A stretch of DNA of 64,000 bases from JABDIY01 sp963803845 (GCA_963803845.1 CAWDNZ010000004.1:1860001-1924000), one strand, 5' to 3'; positions 35,555-45,068 are shown, counted from the stretch's first letter. Made by a program: numbers and translations. The notes: generated from the letters alone by a model not told the origin.

Positions 35555-36215
35555 GGCCCCGAGCCGTCACGACGTAGCGGGGGCTGGCAGGATCAGGCTC
35601 CACTTTGGTGCGCAAGCGACGAATGTGTACATCCACGAGGCGCCCGTCTCCGAAATAGTCATAGCCCCACACCCGTTCCAGGAGCACCTCTCGACTGAAG
35701 ACCTTGCCCGGCTGGGAGGCCAACTCGCACAACAGCTTGAATTCCGTTTTGGTGAGATGGACCTCCGCCTCGTCCTGAGTAACCATTCCCTCCTCCGGGC
35801 TGATCTCGAGATCGCCGACCTTCACACGCTGCATGTTGCCCTGCTCGGCATTTCGACTCCGTCGCAGCATGGCCCGGATTCGGGCCGAGAGCTCCTTAGG
35901 TGCGAACGGCTTGGTCATGTAGTCGTCGGCGCCTGCTTCGAGGCCGGCAACGACGTCGTGGGTGTCGGCGCGTGCGGTCACCATGATGATGGGTACGTCG
36001 CTTTCGCGGCGTAACTGTCGGCATACCTCGAATCCATCCATCCCGGGGAGGTTGATGTCGATCAGGACAACGTCAGGCGGTGTTGCCATAAATGAGTCCA
36101 TGGCCGCCTCGCCGGTCCCCGCCTCGGTGACGGTCCAGCCCTCCTCCTCCAACGCCAGTTTCACCGCTTGGCGGATCCGCTCGTCGTCTTCCACGGTCAG
36201 AATGTGTGTGCCCAC
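35532..36215 (-). CDS. OmpR-family response regulator (MtrA-like)
   Basis: 227 residues. The receiver has acidic pocket E9/D10/D11, phosphoacceptor D53 (LIDINLPGMDGF) and the Lys of MTKPF near 102. The winged-helix output domain (~130-227) ends with the OmpR pattern VWGYDYFGDGRLVDVHIRRL then YVVTARGLGYKLQP. It is first in the operon with its kinase and a GerMN lipoprotein. MtrA-type regulators control division and wall genes in actinobacteria, which would fit the dcw cluster 11 kb away. Confidence 0.92.
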   Translation of the reverse strand: MGTHILTVEDDERIRQAVKLALEEEGWTVTEAGTGEAAMDSFMATPPDVVLIDINLPGMDGFEVCRQLRRESDVPIIMVTARADTHDVVAGLEAGADDYMTKPFAPKELSARIRAMLRRSRNAEQGNMQRVKVGDLEISPEEGMVTQDEAEVHLTKTEFKLLCELASQPGKVFSREVLLERVWGYDYFGDGRLVDVHIRRLRTKVEPDPASPRYVVTARGLGYKLQP

Positions 36216-36280
36216 AGCGTCCTATGGTGCCTCAAAAAGCGACAGAATTGTGGACAGGACGCATTCGGCGTGCAATTGGT

Positions 36281-37081
36281 CTAGGGATTCAGAGGCGCGC
36301 CGGTCGCCGCAAGTGCTTGTTCCAGCGGACCGAACACACTGGGTGTAGCGGCAAGGAGAAGTCGTCGTTCGTGCGAATCAGGCGTCAAGAATGCAACTCT
36401 GGCCCCCGCTTCGGCGGCGATGATCCAGCCCGCTGCCAGGTCCCACTGGTTCAAGCCAGCCTCGTAGTACGCATCGCACGAACCTTCGGCGACGAGGCAC
36501 AAATCCTTGGCAGCGCTGCCCAGACGTCGAATGTCTCGCACTTGGGGGATGAGGTCCACCAAGATCTGAGCCTGCCGTTTCCGCTGGTGCGCCTGGTACG
36601 AAAACCCGGTGGCCACCAGGGCGCTGCTGAGCTGTGTGACCTGATCCCTCGCCGTGATTGGTTTGCCGTTCCTTTGAGCCCCACCGCCGCGATAGGCGGA
36701 GTACATCAGATCGGCCACCGGATCGAAGACCGCTCCCGCCGCAATCCCTTCGCGGTCGGAGACCGCAATGCTCACGACCCATCCTGGTAGTCCGTAGTAG
36801 AAGTTGGTGGTTCCATCGATCGGATCAAGGAACCAGGTGAGACCCGATGTCCCCGATTTGGCAGCACCTTCTTCGCCCACGATGGCGTCATTCGGGCGAA
36901 CGGTGTGGAGGCGATCGCTGATCAGCTGTTCGGCGGCCCGATCGGCCGCCGTGACGATGTCGACCGTGCTGGATTTGGTGTCTACATCGTGGAGGGCGTC
37001 GCTTCGCTGGGCGAGTGCCAGCGCTCCGGCGGCGGCAGCCATCTCCCTGCTCAGTTTCGCTAGTTCTGCGAGGTTCTCCAC
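36281..37081 (-). CDS. Inositol monophosphatase-family phosphatase
   Basis: The GTG at 37081 was chosen because AAGGAAG lies 8 nt upstream and the previous gene stops at 37086; an ATG-led frame to 37126 overlaps that gene. The 266 residues carry the metal-binding motifs VGEEG, LDPIDGTTNFYYGLPGW and WDLAAGWIIAAEAGA, typical of IMPase/FBPase-like enzymes acting on sugar phosphates, inositol phosphate or PAP. The substrate cannot be told from sequence. Confidence 0.9.
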   Translation of the reverse strand: MENLAELAKLSREMAAAAGALALAQRSDALHDVDTKSSTVDIVTAADRAAEQLISDRLHTVRPNDAIVGEEGAAKSGTSGLTWFLDPIDGTTNFYYGLPGWVVSIAVSDREGIAAGAVFDPVADLMYSAYRGGGAQRNGKPITARDQVTQLSSALVATGFSYQAHQRKRQAQILVDLIPQVRDIRRLGSAAKDLCLVAEGSCDAYYEAGLNQWDLAAGWIIAAEAGARVAFLTPDSHERRLLLAATPSVFGPLEQALAATGAPLNP

Positions 37082-37085
37082 CAGC

Positions 37086-37451
37086 TCAGCTTCCTTTCCG
37101 CGGGTCTTCGGGGTGCTGCACGGCACGCCATTCGTTCATCGCTCGCAACGTCAGCTGGGCGACGATGCCAACACCGCTGGCTCCGCCGACGGCAAAGACC
37201 ACTGCGGCGAGTGCCGCTAGCCACGGCTGAGCGCCCAGCAGGTCGGCCGTGCCGTAGCCGATCATGCCGCCCAGCAGTCCACCCACCACAATTCCGGCGA
37301 AAGCTAACCAGCGCGCCTGGGTTGGTGGTTCTGCCGGCAGCGGTTTGGGGGCAACGAAATCCTGGAACGGAAGCACGGACTCGTGGGGGCGGCTCCGGGA
37401 AAGCGAGGATCCGTTCGTCGCCGACTCATCATCCGGCCGGGGGTCACTCAA
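37086..37451 (-). CDS. Hypothetical two-helix membrane protein
   Basis: 121 residues: a charged ~45-residue N-terminus, then two hydrophobic helices (~48-72, WLAFAGIVVGGLLGGMIGYG, and ~76-100, LAALAAVVFAVGGASGVGIV) and a short basic end. I do not recognise the family. It lies 4 bp upstream of the phosphatase and 9 bp after the DUF3040 gene, so all three probably form one transcript. Confidence 0.6.
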   Translation of the reverse strand: MSDPRPDDESATNGSSLSRSRPHESVLPFQDFVAPKPLPAEPPTQARWLAFAGIVVGGLLGGMIGYGTADLLGAQPWLAALAAVVFAVGGASGVGIVAQLTLRAMNEWRAVQHPEDPRKGS

Positions 37452-37460
37452 GCGGGAAGA

Positions 37461-37805
37461 TCAGTCTTCGGTCTGGCTTGTCGGCTCATCGAGACTGTTT
37501 GCCCGGATCGCCGACGTCACCTGCTGCATGCCCGCTCGTCCCATCATTCTGAAGTTGCGCTCTAGCCCCAACCCGCTGACGAGCATGAGTACGAATCCGG
37601 CGAAGGCCAAGAGGAAATGAATCTGAAGCGTTGCGAGCATCACGATGAGCCCAATCCCCAGACCGGCGACAGACCAGCGAATGGAGGAAAGGGCGTGACC
37701 ATAGACCGTGGTTTCACCGACCTCACGAACAAGCTCGGGGTCGGTCTGGTGTAGATGGCGCTCGATCTCGTCGAGGATGTTCTGTTCATTATCTGATAGC
37801 GGCAT
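37461..37805 (-). CDS. DUF3040 family membrane protein
   Basis: The start at 37805 gives MPLSDNEQNILDEIERHL, the hallmark N-terminus of DUF3040 proteins, in place of the longer open frame. 114 residues with two hydrophobic helices (~43-58 and ~62-80). In actinobacteria this family commonly lies close to mraZ and the division cluster. Here it is about 10 kb upstream of mraZ. Function unknown. Confidence 0.85.
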   Translation of the reverse strand: MPLSDNEQNILDEIERHLHQTDPELVREVGETTVYGHALSSIRWSVAGLGIGLIVMLATLQIHFLLAFAGFVLMLVSGLGLERNFRMMGRAGMQQVTSAIRANSLDEPTSQTED

Positions 37806-37932
37806 AGCCCAACAACACCTCTCCAAACCCGTGTGACACATTAGTCTCGCGCGATATTCTCCAATCGGCAACGCGGGCGGATTCATTACCCTGTGAAAAC
37901 TGCGGAGCGTAGACAATCATGTAGCTCATTGT

Positions 37933-40218
37933 TCAACGCGTTCGGAGACGCACGGTGGGTCTCACCAGGCGGCGCGGATCTGCCTCTTGCCACCAGCGAC
38001 GAACGGGGGACTGGTCGGCGTGGAGCTCGTCAAATATCGCTTCGGCATGGGTTTTTGCAGTTGCGGCGGCATCGGCCGTCACCTGGTCTGGTGCATACCG
38101 AGCCGTTGTGGCGAGCACGCCGAATGCTTGCATGGGAAGCGAACGGAAGGGATAACGATCGGCGAGTCGGTCACAGAACGTGGCGCGAGTTTCTGAAGGT
38201 AATCTGAGAATTCCGTACTGGCGTTCGATCGCCTCGGTCACGTCGGCCCATGCGCTGTTGACTTGGTCCGCAGGGGTCCCGGCGGCCAGCCACCGACGTT
38301 GTCGCCGGAGCCGTTGAATCATTGGGAGACCTACGACGAAACCGATAGCGGCGAGAGCGACGGCGATCCATCGCAGGGGCAGGTTGACCCCGGAGCTGAC
38401 CCCGCCTCCAACGCCTTCGCCGCCTGCGGCCAGGTCCGGATCCTGGAAGGGTCGCTCCGGCACTGAAGAAGCACCCAGCCCGGTAGGGGGTGCGGTGGTA
38501 GTTGTGGCTGCGAATGGATTATCTGGTTGGCTCTCGGAATCCTGCGCCGCCGGAAGGTTCGCATAGCCGGTGGCTGCCGGCGAGCCTCGCTGCGGTGTTG
38601 GCTCGAATGCGACCCACCCCAGGTCAGCGAAGTAGACCTCAGGCCACGCGTGAGTATGGCGACCGGTGATCTGATACACGCCAGGCTGGCCAGGGACGGG
38701 GTCTCCCCAGGTGAACCCCACCGCAACCCGAGAAGGAATGTTCAAGGCGCGGGCCATCAGCGCGAACGTCCCAGAGAACTGCTGACAGAAGCCGCGCCGC
38801 TCGTTCAGAAACTGCTCTATGGGATCCCCAATGGCGACCCCCAGGTCCAACGAGTAGTCGAAGCCCTGGAAGTAATCTTGGAGCAGGATGAGTCGGTCGT
38901 AGTCCGTAGCGCCTCCTGCGGTGACACTGGTGGCGAGTTCGGCCAGCAGCGGCGTGACGTCCGTAGGGATCGAGAGGTACCGTGCCGCGATATCCGGCGG
39001 TGCCTCGGTGGAGGCGTTGCGCAGCTCTTCGCTGGTGTAGAGGGGAACAACCGATTCAAGTTCGTAGGTGAGCTCTGACACCGAGCTGACCGAGCCGTCA
39101 GTGATGAGAGATCCGGTCTCCGCGATCCACGAGAACTGCACGTCTGAGGCGATGATGTTGGCCGGGGCGTAGGCGGCAGGGGCCCAGTCGCCACTCAGGG
39201 CTTGGATCTCGAATTGTTGGTTCACCACCTGGGTTGAGCCGCTGGTCGGTCGCTGGCCGGGCAGCGTGCCGCCTCGCTCATCCACCGCGTTTTGGCCCCG
39301 AGACACCCAGTCGCCGCCTTCGAAGGTGTCGAGCCCAGCGAGCCGGTAATAACTGGGGCGTTCAGTAGTCACTTTGAAGAGATCCACATCGCGCTGTTCA
39401 ACAAGGCGGTCCCCGATGCTCACGAAGGGGCTCACTACCACTCGGGTGGGGTCACCGCTGTTGCGCCAATCGAACAGTTCCTCATTTCCTGCTCCGGGGA
39501 GTAGGGGCCCGGCTACGAGCCCGGCGGCCACCGCAACTGCGCTGAATGCTGCTGCTCCGCCCGCGATGCGGGTGGGGCCGCGGTGCCGGTCGGCGGTGAG
39601 CCAGAGTAGTTGTCGTTCTTTGGCCAGTCGATTGGCGACAGTCCAGAGGATGACGGCGCTGGCGAAGATCGCCGTACTGATGATCTGGTAGCGTCCTGAC
39701 CCGGTAACAGCGGTAAACACAAAAAGCAGCCCGGCCGGCAAGACGGGTTCGAATGCGAGGCGGAGGCGCAGCGCCGCCCAGTCGACAATGAAGGCCGCCA
39801 ACCACGCTCCGGCCGCAGCGGCGGCAACAAAACCGTCGATGGCTTCCACCGGGGTTCGCTGGGTCCGAAAGACCTCCAGCGACGTTGTGGCGATCGTCTC
39901 CAGCGCAGCTCGGGTCTCTTCGGTGGGCACCAGCACGAATCGTGTTGTGCCCGGCGCAAGCGCATTCAGGAGAACGGCCAGTAATGCCAGCAGCGACAAG
40001 GGGGCGGCGAGGATGAGTGGAACTCCGATCCGTCGGAGGATCAGAGCGAGTAGCGACGATGCGGCACCAGCGAGGGCGATGAGGAAGAAGTCGCTCGGGG
40101 CTTCGAAGATTCGAATGAACCCGACCGCCGCGGCGGGTACCAACAAAAGGGCCGCCACTTCGGTCAACAACGGATTCTGAGTTCGCCGAGCTGTTTTCAC
40201 CGAGCGAGCGTCGCTCAT
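37933..40218 (-). CDS. Membrane transglutaminase-like protein (TgpA type)
   Basis: The start at 40218 overlaps the DUF58 stop (ATGA) and gives 761 residues. Several membrane helices occupy ~20-240, an extracytoplasmic transglutaminase-like domain ~400-545, and a final helix ~635-655 precedes a cytoplasmic tail. Catalytic residues are Cys478 (RRGFCQQFSGTFALMARAL) and His523 (RHTHAWPEVYF). The third position is Glu539 (FEPTP) where Asp is more usual. Such proteins form a unit with MoxR ATPase and DUF58 proteins, all three being consecutive here. Confidence 0.9.
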   Translation of the reverse strand: MSDARSVKTARRTQNPLLTEVAALLLVPAAAVGFIRIFEAPSDFFLIALAGAASSLLALILRRIGVPLILAAPLSLLALLAVLLNALAPGTTRFVLVPTEETRAALETIATTSLEVFRTQRTPVEAIDGFVAAAAAGAWLAAFIVDWAALRLRLAFEPVLPAGLLFVFTAVTGSGRYQIISTAIFASAVILWTVANRLAKERQLLWLTADRHRGPTRIAGGAAAFSAVAVAAGLVAGPLLPGAGNEELFDWRNSGDPTRVVVSPFVSIGDRLVEQRDVDLFKVTTERPSYYRLAGLDTFEGGDWVSRGQNAVDERGGTLPGQRPTSGSTQVVNQQFEIQALSGDWAPAAYAPANIIASDVQFSWIAETGSLITDGSVSSVSELTYELESVVPLYTSEELRNASTEAPPDIAARYLSIPTDVTPLLAELATSVTAGGATDYDRLILLQDYFQGFDYSLDLGVAIGDPIEQFLNERRGFCQQFSGTFALMARALNIPSRVAVGFTWGDPVPGQPGVYQITGRHTHAWPEVYFADLGWVAFEPTPQRGSPAATGYANLPAAQDSESQPDNPFAATTTTAPPTGLGASSVPERPFQDPDLAAGGEGVGGGVSSGVNLPLRWIAVALAAIGFVVGLPMIQRLRRQRRWLAAGTPADQVNSAWADVTEAIERQYGILRLPSETRATFCDRLADRYPFRSLPMQAFGVLATTARYAPDQVTADAAATAKTHAEAIFDELHADQSPVRRWWQEADPRRLVRPTVRLRTR

Positions 40219-41435
40219 GCTGGTACCTCCCGATGCCCCCGAGCGCTGGTTTCGATCAAAGCTACCGAACCGCTGAACACGGCATGCCATTCCTTAAGAG
40301 GGTCGTGGATGCCGTCGTGCCGGACGTGGCCACGGATCCCGGTGATCGGGGACGGTTCACAGGTGATGGTGGCGACGCGTTCGAATCGTCGACGAAGGCC
40401 CACAAGTGCCGCAGGCAGGCGTTCTTCTGGTGCCCCCGTGACCAAGATCAACGTGCCGCCCCGGCTCTTTCGGCCTAGGTCCCGAAGGTTGAGAAGCAGC
40501 GACGATTGTGCCGGATTCTCCGCCGGGGTCGTGGACCAACGGAGGGTGGCGAACTGGTCATCGATGACGTCGAGCTCATGGGGGGTCTGCACTTCGGTAA
40601 CCAGTGTGGGCTCGGTAGTCACCAGGCGAAGACTGTCTTCGCTGGTCCACCCGGCGATGAGGGCGCTCAGCGCGGCCGACACGGCTCGCTCGAATCCTTC
40701 GACGCTATAGACCGAAGCTCGCTTGTCGAACAGGACGATGGTGCGCCCCGTACGGGGCCGCTCATCGGTCCGGACCATGAGCTCGTCGGTTCGGGCCGTG
40801 GCCCTCCAATTAACTCGGCGAAGCTCATCACCCACCACGTAGGGGCGAAGGGCGAAGAACTCATCGCCACCGCTCCGCAGGGATCGATCGTTGCTCAGCT
40901 CACCAACTTGTTCATGGCCCGTTCGGCCGCTCAGTGAAACGAAGGGCAGGAGGTTGGTGTGGACCAACAGCTGCGTGGCGGCTGAGGCCCGGACGCGAGA
41001 TCGGGTGAGCGCCAAGGGATCGCCGAAGGCCAGATCCAGGGGGCCAACCTCGAGGAGGCCCCGAGTCCGGGTAGGGAGCTGGTAGGCCACGACAGAGTGC
41101 CCACGACCTCGGATTCCTGCCAGTGAGACCTTTGCGCCGCTGCTACCGCTCACGTGATCCGTCACCCGCAGAACCGGCGTGGACCGTCGGGACGCATTGC
41201 GGATCTCCAGATCAATTCGCGCCGGCTGACCGGCCCGCAGTTTGGTGGGAGAGGCGCGGCGGCTGATTTCGAGATCGAGCTGCACCGAGGCGGTGTACAA
41301 GACGGCGGAGATAACCGCCAAGCCGGTCATAGCCGCCAACAGATACATCTCCAAGGTGCCGAGCGCTCGACCCACCAGTGCCATTGCGAGGCCAGCGGCG
41401 ATGAGGGCGAAGCTGGCTCTCGTGGGACGCATCAC
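40215..41435 (-). CDS. DUF58 domain protein
   Basis: 406 residues with two N-terminal membrane helices (~8-48). The DUF58 core (~180-330) carries FFALRPYVVGDELRRVNWRATART, the family signature, inside a VWA-like fold. The GTG at 41435 overlaps the MoxR stop; an ATG one codon later is equally possible. Partner of the MoxR ATPase upstream and the transglutaminase downstream. Confidence 0.92.
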   Translation of the reverse strand: MMRPTRASFALIAAGLAMALVGRALGTLEMYLLAAMTGLAVISAVLYTASVQLDLEISRRASPTKLRAGQPARIDLEIRNASRRSTPVLRVTDHVSGSSGAKVSLAGIRGRGHSVVAYQLPTRTRGLLEVGPLDLAFGDPLALTRSRVRASAATQLLVHTNLLPFVSLSGRTGHEQVGELSNDRSLRSGGDEFFALRPYVVGDELRRVNWRATARTDELMVRTDERPRTGRTIVLFDKRASVYSVEGFERAVSAALSALIAGWTSEDSLRLVTTEPTLVTEVQTPHELDVIDDQFATLRWSTTPAENPAQSSLLLNLRDLGRKSRGGTLILVTGAPEERLPAALVGLRRRFERVATITCEPSPITGIRGHVRHDGIHDPLKEWHAVFSGSVALIETSARGHREVPA

Positions 41436-42460
41436 ATGCGATCGTAGGGGACCGGTACCGAGTCGAGTACGTCGGCCACCACTCGGTCGGTGTTGGTGCC
41501 TTGCAGTTCAGCCTCGGGCCGAAGCATCAGCCGGTGGCTGATGACCGAATTGGCAACGGCTTTGATGTCGTCGTCAACAACGTAGGCGCGTTGGGACGCC
41601 AAGGCATGGGCCCGGCTGACCTGCTGAAGGCTGAGCGTTGCCCGCGGTGACATACCTAGCTCGAGCGAGGGATGGTTCCGGGTGGCCTCGGCGAGGTCGA
41701 CCAGGTAGCCCCGTAGCTCGGGTGCGATGGTTACTTTCTTCACCATGTTGATCATGGTGACCAGGTCTTCCGCGGTAGTCACGGGAGTAAGCGCATCCAC
41801 CAGATGCCGTTGCTCGTGGGTTTGCAAGATCGACAGTTCATCGGTTCGTCGGGGGTAGCCCACCGAGATTCTCATCAAGAAGCGGTCCAGCTGACTTTCG
41901 GGCAAGGGATAGGTTCCCTCCGATTCCACAGGATTCTGCGTAGCGACCACCATGAACGGCTCGGGGAGTTGGTAGGTATGCCCGTCTACGGTGACCTGCT
42001 CTTCGGCCATGGCCTCCAAGAGTGCCGACTGGGTCTTCGGGGACGACCGGTTGATCTCATCGGCGAGAACGATGTTGTTGAAGATCGGTCCCTTTCGGAA
42101 CTCGAATGTAGCGCTGTCGCGCTTCCAGATGCTCAGCCCGGTGACGTCGGCGGGTAGCAGGTCTGCGGTGAACTGGATACGGCCCCAGTCAGCGTCGATC
42201 GATTGAGCGAGCGCTTTGGCCACGGTGGTCTTGCCGACCCCGGGAACGTCTTCGACGAGTAGGTGGCCCTGTGCCAGGAGGCAGAGGAGGGCTTGCCGAA
42301 CAACGACGGGTTTGCCGCGAACGACGGTCTCCATGTTGTGGGCGATCGCATCGAACGCTGTAACGAACTGGGAGATTGCGCTGGGGCCCAGTCCGCCCGA
42401 CCCAGAACTTGGCCCAGGAGGATGAAATGCGTCTGTATCTGATGAAGATGTGGTGGTCAT
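41432..42460 (-). CDS. MoxR-type AAA+ ATPase
   Basis: The ATG at 42460 follows AAAGGA and was preferred to the longer open frame. 342 residues with Walker A GVGKTTVAKAL, Walker B NIVLADEINRSSPKTQSALL, sensor-1 MVVATQNPVESEGTYPLPESQLDRF and the C-terminal lid. MoxR ATPases act as chaperones with VWA/DUF58 partners. First gene of a three-gene coupled operon, divergent from the ROK kinase gene. Confidence 0.94.
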   Translation of the reverse strand: MTTTSSSDTDAFHPPGPSSGSGGLGPSAISQFVTAFDAIAHNMETVVRGKPVVVRQALLCLLAQGHLLVEDVPGVGKTTVAKALAQSIDADWGRIQFTADLLPADVTGLSIWKRDSATFEFRKGPIFNNIVLADEINRSSPKTQSALLEAMAEEQVTVDGHTYQLPEPFMVVATQNPVESEGTYPLPESQLDRFLMRISVGYPRRTDELSILQTHEQRHLVDALTPVTTAEDLVTMINMVKKVTIAPELRGYLVDLAEATRNHPSLELGMSPRATLSLQQVSRAHALASQRAYVVDDDIKAVANSVISHRLMLRPEAELQGTNTDRVVADVLDSVPVPYDRM

Positions 42461-42521
42461 TCGTTCCTTTGCCGTCAGCCCCCAGCCCTCCGAGGGTAGC
42501 GGAGAGAGTAACTTGAGGGCT

Positions 42522-43421
42522 ATGGCACCGGAGGTCGGACCGTTGGAGCGCTGCGTCCTAGCGCTGGATGTAGGGGGAACCAAAATCGCCGCGGGGCAGG
42601 TGACCCGGCAGGGCCGGATTCTTCGTCGCAGCATTGTTGCCAACCCGCGGCCGACCGATGGCGACGAGTTGTTCGCCGCGGTGGTTGACCTCTTGGCAGA
42701 ATTCGCTCCGTTCGATGATTACCTCGGGCTTGGCGTCGGCTGTGTTGGCCCCATGACGCTCGGGGGCACGCACGTTTCGCCGATCAATATCCCCGCGTGG
42801 CGGCAATTCCCGCTCCAACAACGGTTGAGGGAGTATTGCCAGCTTCCGCTGGCCATCGACAATGACGCCAAAGCGCTGGCGCTGGCCGAGGGCTGGGTTG
42901 GCGCCGCCGTTGGCTACCCGAGCTACATCGCCATGGTGGTGAGCACTGGCGTTGGCGGGGGCATCGTTCTCAACGGCAGATTGCTCGAGGGCGACGCTGG
43001 CAACGCCGGTCATATCGGACATGTGATGGTCTGTCCGGATTCACTTGTTGCTCCGCCCCAACATGTCCCTGGAATGCTGGAGTCGGAGGCGTCGGGCACC
43101 GGGATTCAGCTGCGGATCGGCGCTCCGGCAGTCGATGCCTCGACCGCAGACATTCGCCGAACCGGCATGATGGTGGGCCGAGCGGTCGCCTCCGTAGCAA
43201 ATCTTCTCGACTTGCGGTTGGCCGTAGTGGCCGGATCGGTCGCACTGGGTTACGGCGAGCCGTTCTTCTCCTCTGCCCAGGCCGAAATGGATCGACTCTG
43301 CGTGCTCGATCACAGCCGGGGAGCCCGGATCCGGCCGGCCGGCCTCGGTGCGGATGGTCCACTTATTGGCGCCGCCGCCGTGGTTCTACGGCATCTCGGC
43401 CTCTTACCTCGCTCGTTCTGA
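42522..43421 (+). CDS. ROK-family sugar kinase
   Basis: The ATG at 42522 follows TTGAGGG. 299 residues with the ATP phosphate-binding loop LALDVGGTKIAAGQV, catalytic Asp in IDNDAKALALAE, and STGVGGGIVLNG. The ROK zinc motif (CxCGxxGCxE) is not present: after GHIGHVMVCPDSL comes PPQHVPGMLESEASG, with none of the expected cysteine pattern. Glucokinase activity is plausible; the lost zinc site makes an altered substrate or a non-enzymatic role possible. Confidence 0.85.
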   Translation: MAPEVGPLERCVLALDVGGTKIAAGQVTRQGRILRRSIVANPRPTDGDELFAAVVDLLAEFAPFDDYLGLGVGCVGPMTLGGTHVSPINIPAWRQFPLQQRLREYCQLPLAIDNDAKALALAEGWVGAAVGYPSYIAMVVSTGVGGGIVLNGRLLEGDAGNAGHIGHVMVCPDSLVAPPQHVPGMLESEASGTGIQLRIGAPAVDASTADIRRTGMMVGRAVASVANLLDLRLAVVAGSVALGYGEPFFSSAQAEMDRLCVLDHSRGARIRPAGLGADGPLIGAAAVVLRHLGLLPRSF

Positions 43422-43483
43422 TTTCTGGAACTTCTTTGGAACCGACAGACGAGCTGGTGACTTAGTGCAGCGTGGTCTCAACA

Positions 43484-44011
43484 ATGATTCCAAATAGCCC
43501 CATGACCGAAACGCCGGGAGAACTGAGCTTCGAGGATTTCTGTCGAAGGGAGTACTCCTCAATCCGGACCGCCCTGGGCTGGTCTCTGGGCAATTACGAG
43601 CTCGCTGCGGATGCGACGGACGAAGCCTTTGCCCGAGCGCTGGAACGGTGGGATCGAGTCGGCTCGATGGACAATCCCTCCGGCTGGGTCTACCGAGTTG
43701 GGCAGAACTGGGCGCAGCGACGACGGTGGCGGACCAAGCGGGAGTCTGATCTTCACCGTCAGACGCGGCCGCAAGCGGTTCACCGTGACTACTACCCCGA
43801 TCCCGATCTCGCCACTGCCTTGGTATCGCTACCGATGAAGCAGCGGTCCGTTGTGGTGCTGCGGCATCTTCTGGGGTATTCCGAACGCGAGACCGCCGAG
43901 ATCCTGGGGATCTCCACCGGGACCGTGAAGAGCCGCCTGAGCCGATCGATGGATCAACTGCGGTATTTGCTCGCCGATGGCGGCGACGCCGCAGAGAAAG
44001 GAAGAACATGA
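43484..44011 (+). CDS. ECF/SigE-type RNA polymerase sigma factor
   Basis: About 175 residues with region 2 at ~20-75 (FEDFCRREYSSIRTALGWSL, ADATDEAFARALERWDRV, PSGWVYRVGQNWA) and region 4 at ~110-165 (SLPMKQRSVVVLRHLLGYSE, GISTGTVKSRLSRSMDQL). Possible starts are GTG 43472, ATG 43484 and ATG 43502; none has a good ribosome binding site. The stop overlaps the next gene (ATGA), repeating the layout of the ECF cassette at 2.1 kb. Confidence 0.85.
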   Translation: MIPNSPMTETPGELSFEDFCRREYSSIRTALGWSLGNYELAADATDEAFARALERWDRVGSMDNPSGWVYRVGQNWAQRRRWRTKRESDLHRQTRPQAVHRDYYPDPDLATALVSLPMKQRSVVVLRHLLGYSERETAEILGISTGTVKSRLSRSMDQLRYLLADGGDAAEKGRT

Positions 44012-45051
44012 TGAACGAATCACTCGAGGATCGACTTTCCGCCGCCGGTTCACATCGGCAGGCGTTCACGCCGAATATGGCCGCGATCAAGAGTCGAGCC
44101 GAGACACGAGCGAGCCGGCGGCGAGTCGGTTTCAACGTTGCCATGGTTGCCCTGGTGGCAGGGGGTGGGCTGGTGGCGTACTCGGCGCTGCGATCACCAC
44201 TCACCATCGATGCTGCTGACGGCGGCGAACCCACCGATGCCGTTGTGGTCGACGAGACGACGACCACCGCGACCGAAGAGGCTCCGGAATCCACCACCTC
44301 CGTCACCCTTGCCCCCATCCCCGAGCGTGCTCTTTCCGATTCGCTTGGGGGATATGTCGAAATGCGAAACGGCGACCTTTTCCATGTGTCTTCCAACAGC
44401 TCCGAGAAGCGCGTTCCGCTAGAGGAACCGACCGGTGGCTTCGTTCAGCGATGGGTGACCGACATCGCCCCGGTTGACGGGACGCCCTACCTGTTCATCG
44501 ACGAGTTCGTCAATCGCACAGACCTTGCCGCGGACCGGGCGGCCGCTCTCTATGAGAGCTACGGTCTCGTCTACAACCCGGAGTCTGATCCGTATTCTGA
44601 TCTGCGGGGCATCGCCACCGACCAGGAACTCTCCAACCTGGAGCACTGGGAAGTTGCCATCGTTGCGTACAACCTCGCAACCGACGAGTTGTTCGACGTC
44701 GAGCGGCGAACGATCTACTCGGCCACGTCGATCGACTGGATCTACAACGGCCACATCACCGCCGACGGCGAACGAGTCTTGGTAATGAGAGAGCTCTGGC
44801 AGAGCGCCTGTATGTATGTCAACGCTCTCACGCTTGCTGGCGATCCGATCGTGCTTGATCCTTCACCTGTTCCGGCCCCAATCGGTCTCGAGTCGCTCGA
44901 CTTCGATGCCATCCGGGCCATACAGATGGGGGAGCGGCCTTACCCGCAGGAATGCACCACGCTGGAACAGATCGGCGATGGCGGCAGAGCGATCCTGGGG
45001 AGTGTCGTTGACCAGGCCATCGTGAGCGAGTGGAACAGCGAGATGCGCTAG
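44008..45051 (+). CDS. Single-pass membrane protein, putative sigma regulator
   Basis: 347 residues (start 44008 or 44011). The ~38-residue basic cytoplasmic N-terminus (MAAIKSRAETRASRRR) is followed by one membrane helix at ~41-60 (VGFNVAMVALVAGGGLVAY), a Thr/Glu-rich spacer and an extracytoplasmic domain of unknown fold. Position and topology match an anti-sigma factor, but no zinc anti-sigma motif or known output domain is visible. Confidence 0.6.
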   Translation: MMNESLEDRLSAAGSHRQAFTPNMAAIKSRAETRASRRRVGFNVAMVALVAGGGLVAYSALRSPLTIDAADGGEPTDAVVVDETTTTATEEAPESTTSVTLAPIPERALSDSLGGYVEMRNGDLFHVSSNSSEKRVPLEEPTGGFVQRWVTDIAPVDGTPYLFIDEFVNRTDLAADRAAALYESYGLVYNPESDPYSDLRGIATDQELSNLEHWEVAIVAYNLATDELFDVERRTIYSATSIDWIYNGHITADGERVLVMRELWQSACMYVNALTLAGDPIVLDPSPVPAPIGLESLDFDAIRAIQMGERPYPQECTTLEQIGDGGRAILGSVVDQAIVSEWNSEMR

Positions 45052-45068
45052 CCAGCCGAGTCGGGTGG

